This document shows positions 59,231 through 64,000 of a stretch of 64,000 bases of DNA, in pieces. The notes beneath the pieces are model-generated. The model was not told the DNA's origin. It ran no database searches and saw nothing but the letters and a program-made list of their open reading frames with translations. Source of the stretch: Parafrankia sp. EUN1f (GTDB taxonomy: Bacteria; Actinomycetota; Actinomycetes; Frankiales; Frankiaceae); the NCBI RefSeq assembly GCF_000177675.1, contig NZ_ADGX01000005.1, positions 1-64,000 on the forward strand, given 5' to 3'. Both the position numbers and the translations under genes were made by a program. The first letter of the stretch is position 1. Each line of letters starts with the position of its first letter.

Positions 59231-60642
59231 CGGGTGCCGCCTTCGAGGGAGGTGAGCAGGGTGCGTGCCCGGGGCGCGTGCAGCGGCGAGAAATGCGGGT
59301 CGGTCTCCAGCGCCGTGCGCAGGTCGCTGATCGCGGCGTCGGTCTGCCCGAGCGCCGCCCGCACGACGCCACGGTGATAGAGGAACAGCGCGCGACGCAG
59401 GCCGAGTCCGAGTGCCGAGTCCGCGCTGGCCAGGGCCTCGTCATCGCGTCCGAGCCGGTGCAGCACCCAGCCGCGGGCGTCGTCGACGAACACGCCGGCC
59501 CGTCGCGGCTCCGCGCCGAGGCCCGTGTCGGGCGCGGTGCTGGAGGCCGGTGGCGCCCACGCGGTGGCCGGGTCACCGTGGTCGGCCTCGAACAGGGCCA
59601 GCTCGACGTCCACCTCGACGCCCTGGGCGCGCAGCAGCGCCGCGGTCGAGCGCACCAGGTCGTACTGGCGCCGCGCCTCGTTCATCCGGCCGACCGCTTC
59701 GAGTAGCTCGCCGTGCTCGGCGACGATCCACGGCTGCGGGCTGCGGGTGGTGGCGACGCGGTAGTCGGCCAGCGCGGCCTCGATCTCACCGCGAGCGGCG
59801 GCGACCCGGGCACGGCCGACGAGCAGCTGCACCGACGACGGGTCCTGGACGAGCCCGCGCCGGTAGGCGTCGGCCGCGCCGTCGAGATCGCCGCGGTTGC
59901 GGGACAGCTCTCCGAGGTGGAAGTAGGCGAACGCGGCGTCGGCGGGGGATGTCGCGTCGGCGATGACCCGCCGCAGTGTCTCGGCCGCGGGCTCCGGCTG
60001 CCCACGCAGCTCGTACGCGTAGGCGACCCGGGCCAGCGACGCCACATCGGGACGCAGATCGACCGCGGTCTGTGCCGCCGGCCAGGCCTCGGGGTAGCGC
60101 CCGAGCTCGACGAGGGCGTCGAACCGCACCCCGTGAGCTGTCGCGTTGAACGGATTGACGGCAATGGCGGCGTCCGCGGCACGCAGCGCGCCGGGGAAGT
60201 CGTGACGCGCGGCGGCGAGCGCGGCCCGCCCGGCGAGCGCGGTGTCGTTGCCCTCGGGCCGCAGTGCCAGCGAGTGGGCGAAGGCGCTCTCGGCCCGGGG
60301 GTAGGACGTCGGGTCGGCGGTGCGTCGGGCCAGCTCGACATAGGCGAGGCCGAGCTCGGCCCAGGCCGGCCAGTCTCCGGGCACCCGGCCCAGCCGGTCC
60401 TGCAGGCGTGCGACGGAAGCGTCCTGCGCACCTGTCACCGCTCGGGCCGTTCTGGGTGCCCCGGCTGCTCGGGGTTTCGGCGGTGCGGAGCCGGTGCCTT
60501 CGCCTGCCTGTATGCCCGCCGTCCCGCCGATCGCTGTCAGGGCCCCCGCCGTCAGGACGACCGCACAGACCAGGCCGGTGAGCGTCAACGCCCTGCTCGG
60601 CCCCGCCCTTTTCGCAGCCCTTGTTGCGTGCCGCCACCACAT
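59227..60642 (-). CDS. TPR-repeat protein with N-terminal membrane anchor/signal
   Basis: 471 aa, ATG 60642 after GGAGG. An N-terminal hydrophobic segment (ALTLTGLVCAVVLTAGALTA) follows a basic start, so it is membrane-anchored or secreted. Then about eight TPRs: DWPAWAELGLAYVELARRTA, ALAGRAALAAARHDFPGALR, FAYFHLGELSRNRGDLDGAA, RGWVLHRLGRDDEALASADS. First gene of the TPR-NicO-sigma-antisigma operon, divergent from the DUF4331 gene over 215 bp. TPRs probably scaffold an extracytoplasmic complex with the DUF4331 protein or the NicO external domain; this is inferred from location only. Confidence 0.9.
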   Translation of the reverse strand: MWWRHATRAAKRAGPSRALTLTGLVCAVVLTAGALTAIGGTAGIQAGEGTGSAPPKPRAAGAPRTARAVTGAQDASVARLQDRLGRVPGDWPAWAELGLAYVELARRTADPTSYPRAESAFAHSLALRPEGNDTALAGRAALAAARHDFPGALRAADAAIAVNPFNATAHGVRFDALVELGRYPEAWPAAQTAVDLRPDVASLARVAYAYELRGQPEPAAETLRRVIADATSPADAAFAYFHLGELSRNRGDLDGAADAYRRGLVQDPSSVQLLVGRARVAAARGEIEAALADYRVATTRSPQPWIVAEHGELLEAVGRMNEARRQYDLVRSTAALLRAQGVEVDVELALFEADHGDPATAWAPPASSTAPDTGLGAEPRRAGVFVDDARGWVLHRLGRDDEALASADSALGLGLRRALFLYHRGVVRAALGQTDAAISDLRTALETDPHFSPLHAPRARTLLTSLEGGTR

Positions 60643-60857
60643 GGCCGTCCTCCCCGCGTCCGCGTCCGCCGTCCAGGCGCCCGGCGGTGCAGCCAGGCGT
60701 CCGGCAGCGGTTCGGCGCGGTCAGGCCCGCGGACCGGTGCGGGCGGCGACCAAAAACGTCGGGTAGCCGACACGATCCGCGCGGTCTCCACCGCCGAACC
60801 ACCGGCGTTGATCGGACCGGCGCTCAGGACCGGTCCCGCGATCCCCCAGGGGGAAGC

Positions 60858-62318
60858 ATGAGCAGGCAGAAGGCTGCCCGCGCCGGCGCAGGCGTCCGCC
60901 ATCCGCGGCGGGCGCGGCTGTTCCGGCGGCGCCGTGGCGTCGTCGGCGTGGCCGCGCTCGTCGTCGGCGCGACGGCCGCCGCGCTGGTGGTCCCACCGAT
61001 CGCCGCCGAGGCGTCGAGCCACCGGGAGGCACCGCTGATCAGCGGCGACCCGGCGGTCGACAACACCGACACCTACGCCTTCGTCAGCCCCGACGACCCG
61101 AACACGGTGACGCTCGTCGCCAACTGGCTGCCCTTCCAGGAACCGGCTGGCGGGCCGAACTTCTACCCGTTCTCCACCGATGCCCGGTACGACATCAACG
61201 TCGACAACAACGGTGACGCGAAGCCCGACATCACCTACCGCTGGACCTTCGCCAGCAGCTACCGCAACCAGAACACGTTCCTCTACAACACCGGGCCGGT
61301 GACCTCCCTCGACGACCCGGACCTGAACTTCCGCCAGACCTACCGGCTGGAACGGATCAGCGGCGGGAAGTCCACGGTGGTCGCCGACAAGGTGCCGGTC
61401 GCGCCGTCGTATGTCGGCAACGCGTCGATGCCGGACTACCTCGCGCTGCGCACGGCGTCGCTCACCCAGCTGCCGGGCGGCGGCAAGACGTTCGCCGGAC
61501 AGGCCGACGACCCGTTCTTCCTGGACCTGAGGGTGTTCGACCTGCTGTACGGGGGCGACCTCTCCGAGGTCGGCCAGGACAGCCTCGCCGGGTTCAACGT
61601 GAACTCGATCGTGCTGCAGGTGCCGAAGGCCGAGCTCGCGCTCAGGGGCGACCCGGCGCGGAACCCGGTGATCGGGGTGTGGAGCAGCACCGAGCGGCGC
61701 AGCGCCTCGTTGTACGGGCCGACCGACGGCTCCGGCCAGCAGCTGTCCTTCGGTGGCTGGTCGCAGGTCTCGCGGCTCGGCGCGCCGCTGGTCAACGAGG
61801 TGGTCGTGCCGCTGGGGCAGAAGGACCGGTTCAACGCCTCCACCCCGGCCCGCGACGCCCAGTTCCTGAAGTTCGTCACCGACCCCGAGCTGCCGAAGCT
61901 CATCCAGGCGATCTACAAGATCCCCGCACCACCGACGCCGCGCAAGGATCTGGTCGCGGTCTTCCTGACCGGTGTCAGCAAGGACAACCTCGGGGTCGAC
62001 CTGAACGCTCACGCGCTGAACGCCGATGTCGACCGGGCGAAGATCGCACCGTCGGAACAGCTGCGGCTGAACATGTCCATCCCGGCGACCGCGACGCCGA
62101 ACCGGCTTGGCGTCCTCGGCGGTGACACGGCCGGCTACCCGAACGGCCGCCGGCTCGGTGACGACGTCGTCGACATCTCGCTGCAGGCCGTGGAAGGTGC
62201 TCTGCTGCCGAAGCCGCCGGCCGCGGTCACCGGCCTCGGTGACGGTGTCGACGGGCCCGATGTGCGCTTCCGGGGCTGGTTCCCCTATGTCGGCCTGCCC
62301 ACCTCGGGCTCGAGCTGA
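60858..62318 (+). CDS. DUF4331-family secreted protein
   Basis: 486 aa, ATG 60858 after GGGGGAAGC. An Arg-rich n-region and hydrophobic stretch (GVVGVAALVVGATAAALVVP) form a signal peptide. The mature protein begins ASSHREAPLISGDPAVDNTD, the hallmark opening of DUF4331 (SHREAP..., then DTYAFVSPDD). Later DPFFLDLRVFDLLYG, NVNSIVLQVPKAEL and RNPVIGVWSSTERR are family-typical. The biochemical role of DUF4331 is not established. It is divergent from the TPR-metal transporter-sigma operon and followed by two lipoprotein genes, which suggests a surface complex under sigma control. Confidence 0.93.
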   Translation: MSRQKAARAGAGVRHPRRARLFRRRRGVVGVAALVVGATAAALVVPPIAAEASSHREAPLISGDPAVDNTDTYAFVSPDDPNTVTLVANWLPFQEPAGGPNFYPFSTDARYDINVDNNGDAKPDITYRWTFASSYRNQNTFLYNTGPVTSLDDPDLNFRQTYRLERISGGKSTVVADKVPVAPSYVGNASMPDYLALRTASLTQLPGGGKTFAGQADDPFFLDLRVFDLLYGGDLSEVGQDSLAGFNVNSIVLQVPKAELALRGDPARNPVIGVWSSTERRSASLYGPTDGSGQQLSFGGWSQVSRLGAPLVNEVVVPLGQKDRFNASTPARDAQFLKFVTDPELPKLIQAIYKIPAPPTPRKDLVAVFLTGVSKDNLGVDLNAHALNADVDRAKIAPSEQLRLNMSIPATATPNRLGVLGGDTAGYPNGRRLGDDVVDISLQAVEGALLPKPPAAVTGLGDGVDGPDVRFRGWFPYVGLPTSGSS

Positions 62319-62332
62319 CGGGCGGCGACGAC

Positions 62333-62764
62333 ATGAGCGCAATTCTGCGCGGTGGCCACCGCGGCCGCCACGCATCCTTACTCGCCGCCGTCCTCGCTCT
62401 CGGCGTCGTCGTCGCCGGAACGACGGCCTGCTCGGATGACGGCCCACCGCCGTTGCCCGAGGCCGGTGCGTTCGCCGCCGGCGTCTGCCGGGACCTGGCC
62501 CCGGACCTGATCGAGACGCTGCGGCTCACCCAGTCGGTGCCCGGCGCCGCGGACGGGATCGCGACGCTCGCCCGTGACCTCGTCCCATCCCAGGAGAAGC
62601 TCTACAACCAGATCGGGGCCGCGGGGGAGTACGCCGGCGATCTGGAGCGGGTCACCACCGCGGTCGGTTTCCTTCGGCTGCGGGTGGACGCCGGAACCTA
62701 CGAACCGGCCCTGCTCACGGAGGTGATGACGAGCACCCGGCAGCTGGTGGAGCGCTGTACCTGA
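62333..62764 (+). CDS. Small lipoprotein of unknown function
   Basis: 143 aa, ATG 62333, 14 nt after the DUF4331 stop. Signal peptide with lipobox AGTTACSDD (Cys about 33), then a helical domain (FAAGVCRDLAPDLIETLRLT, TLARDLVPSQEKLYNQIGAA) with two further Cys that may pair (VCRD and ERCT at the C-terminus). Not recognised as a named family. Probably cotranscribed with the DUF4331 gene and anchored outside the membrane next to it. Confidence 0.85.
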   Translation: MSAILRGGHRGRHASLLAAVLALGVVVAGTTACSDDGPPPLPEAGAFAAGVCRDLAPDLIETLRLTQSVPGAADGIATLARDLVPSQEKLYNQIGAAGEYAGDLERVTTAVGFLRLRVDAGTYEPALLTEVMTSTRQLVERCT

Positions 62765-62944
62765 CCGGCGATCACGGGCACTCGGCAGAGCCACTGGTTC
62801 CCCGTCCGGCCGCTGCGCGGTGCGGGGAACCAGCCGAGCCCAGGCCATGGGAACACCGGCCAGGGCGCCGGCGTGTTGTCGAGAAGCGGACAGAAGGCGC
62901 GCAGATCCGGCATCGATCCCGTGGTGGTCGCTAGGGTCGTCACT

Positions 62945-63565
62945 GTGAGTGGTCGGGGATTTCTTGGTCTGTCCAGAGGTATTGCTCTGTCCAGCAGGCT
63001 TGGCCTGGCGGTAGTCGCGTGTGTCGCCTTCGCGGGATGCTCCGGGGAATCCGATCGGGAAAGCGCGCCGGACTCCCGCGCGACGGTGTCGAACGCGCCC
63101 GACGCGAGCGCGACCGGCGAGGCGTCGCCAACGCCGCCGCCGTCGCCGTCGCAGGCGCCGCAGGCTCTTCCGCCGTCACCATTGCCGACCACGGCCTACC
63201 CGCCGTTGCCCGGCTTCGGTACGGCGCACGATTTCGGCAGCGTGACGGCTGTCTCCGGCACCGACGCCGCCGGTGGTGCCACGCTGACTCTCGACCGGTT
63301 GGCCTACATCCACTGCACACCGCAGCCCAACCAGCTGGAGGAGTGCCTCGACGGTTACCGCGTCGAGCCGGTGGACGGGGGCCGGCGCCAGTACCCGGTG
63401 GCATCGACCGTCAAGGTCACCCTGGTCGTGCAACCCGAGATGTACCGGGACGGCACCCTCGCCGACCTGCGGACGTTCGTCGCCGACCGACCGTCCAACC
63501 TGATGCTGCTGCGGCTCGACGAGGCGGGCCGGGTCGTCGCCGTCGGCCAGCCCTGGGTGCCCTGA
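62945..63565 (+). CDS. Lipoprotein of unknown function
   Basis: 206 aa from GTG 62945 (VSGRGFLGLSRG). Signal peptide with lipobox VAFAGCSGE (Cys about 33), a Ser/Pro/Ala low-complexity stalk (ASPTPPPSPSQAPQALPPSP), then a small beta-rich domain (AHDFGSVTAVSGTDAAGGAT, LTLDRLAYIHCTPQPNQLEE, YPVASTVKVTLVVQPEMYRD). Not recognised as a named family; the beta domain resembles small extracellular DUFs in actinobacteria. Monocistronic, converging with the phosphatase gene. Confidence 0.8.
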   Translation: MSGRGFLGLSRGIALSSRLGLAVVACVAFAGCSGESDRESAPDSRATVSNAPDASATGEASPTPPPSPSQAPQALPPSPLPTTAYPPLPGFGTAHDFGSVTAVSGTDAAGGATLTLDRLAYIHCTPQPNQLEECLDGYRVEPVDGGRRQYPVASTVKVTLVVQPEMYRDGTLADLRTFVADRPSNLMLLRLDEAGRVVAVGQPWVP

Positions 63566-63595
63566 CCTGGCCGAGGGTCGAGTACCCACCGGCGC

Positions 63596-64000
63596 TCAGC
63601 TGCGGAGCTCCCTGCTGGGACGGATCAGGTGGAAGCCGCTGACAGCTCCGTGCAGAACGAGCGACCATCTGGTGTCCCCGGCCGAGGACCACCGAAGGGA
63701 CCACCAGGTCAGCGAGGCGTGGGCGACGGAGAAACCGAAAGGCATGCGCACGCCTGAAGGGATGCCCAGGTGGAGCCGATGGGCCGCCTCCACCGTCTCG
63801 CCGTGTGCGATGACGAGGACACGCTGGCCCTCGTGCCGGCTGATCATCTCCTGCAGGCAACCGCCGGCCCGGATGAGGAACTGGCTCCAGCTCTCCGACC
63901 CCGGGGCGAAGGGCTCCTCGGGCCGGTCGGAGGGATGCCCGCCGAACTCGGCGATGATGTCGGCCCACGGTCGGCCGTCCGCCTCGCCGTGATCGGGCCC
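63596..64000 (-). CDS. Histidine-phosphatase-family protein, C-terminal part (cut by window edge)
   Basis: Open from base 64000 to a stop at 63596, 134 residues. It includes ESWSQFLIRAGGCLQEMISR and HEGQRVLVIAHGETVEAAHR, in which VIAHGETVEA carries the second catalytic His of the phosphoglycerate-mutase-like superfamily. The LIRHGE-type N-terminal motif would lie beyond the window. A general phosphatase of the broad-specificity type or a cobalamin/sugar-phosphate enzyme; it cannot be narrowed. Confidence 0.85.
   Translation of the reverse strand, partial: GPDHGEADGRPWADIIAEFGGHPSDRPEEPFAPGSESWSQFLIRAGGCLQEMISRHEGQRVLVIAHGETVEAAHRLHLGIPSGVRMPFGFSVAHASLTWWSLRWSSAGDTRWSLVLHGAVSGFHLIRPSRELRS

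Noticed and set aside
1-64000. tRNA or rRNA genes, insertion sequences, integrases
   Set aside because: Looked for cloverleaf-like runs, transposase motifs and integrase signatures by eye; none seen.

Overview
The window is high-GC actinobacterial DNA. GTG and TTG starts are common, and neighbouring genes often overlap by ATGA, GTGA or TGATG. Gene content points the same way: a mycothiol-type DinB/maleylpyruvate-isomerase domain fused to a zinc anti-sigma domain, a luciferase-like (probably F420/flavin) oxidoreductase, CaiB CoA-transferases, paired acyl-CoA dehydrogenases, SnoaL-like proteins, Liv-type ABC transport, Tat substrates and soluble Ser/Thr kinases with TPRs. Frankia or a close relative is the best guess. 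This rests on gene style only, because no rRNA, tRNA or species marker is present. No CRISPR array, insertion sequence, phage or replication origin was seen.

Layout. 1-6.1 kb is a phospho-signalling island: a GrpE-like fragment, a J-like/zinc/membrane protein, a kinase, an FHA-HTH regulator and a kinase-TPR protein. 6.1-10.1 kb holds a hydroxyacid dehydrogenase and a compact acyl-ACP cassette (ACP, soluble diiron desaturase, divergent AMP-dependent ligase). 10.3-14.0 kb has a secreted phytase/esterase-like protein and a solute-binding lipoprotein. 14.7-21.1 kb has a ketoacyl-ACP synthase, a frameshifted TetR regulator, an orphan ABC ATPase with eroded catalytic motifs, an SDR, an ACAD10/11-type phosphotransferase and an acyl-CoA dehydrogenase. 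21.7-25.2 kb is a LuxE-like/LuxC-like pair and a TetR gene; four related dyads suggest that this TetR also controls the divergent dehydrogenase/phosphotransferase operon and itself.

25.7-34.7 kb is a catabolic block: CaiB, a two-subunit acyl-CoA dehydrogenase, a frameshifted P450, two SnoaL-like proteins, a luciferase-like oxidoreductase, a MaoC hydratase and a double-hotdog protein. A shared dyad lies in front of the divergon and the P450 operon. 34.7-40.1 kb is a Liv-type ABC importer in which both permeases and one ATPase are a single polypeptide. Together these suggest uptake, CoA activation, oxidation and hydration of a hydrophobic acid, possibly steroid- or terpenoid-like; the substrate is not shown by the sequence.

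40.9-49.2 kb contains an aldo/keto reductase, a TetR/thioesterase divergon with two tandem operators, a Tat-exported type II cholesterol-oxidase-like flavoprotein, an SGNH hydrolase and a beta-propeller lipoprotein. 49.4-51.5 kb is a two-component system whose kinase has lost its normal ATP lid. 51.7-55.4 kb has a truncated SDR, a SnoaL protein, an amidohydrolase lacking HxH and a hydroxyacid dehydrogenase. 55.5-62.3 kb is a striking module: ECF sigma factor, anti-sigma fused to a DinB-like domain, NicO-type metal transporter and TPR protein in one operon, divergent from a DUF4331 protein. The right end has two lipoproteins and a partial histidine phosphatase.

Two genes (TetR at 16.0-16.7 kb, P450 at 29.8-31.0 kb) are each broken by one missing base in a C/G run. 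That points either to homopolymer sequencing error or to recent inactivation.
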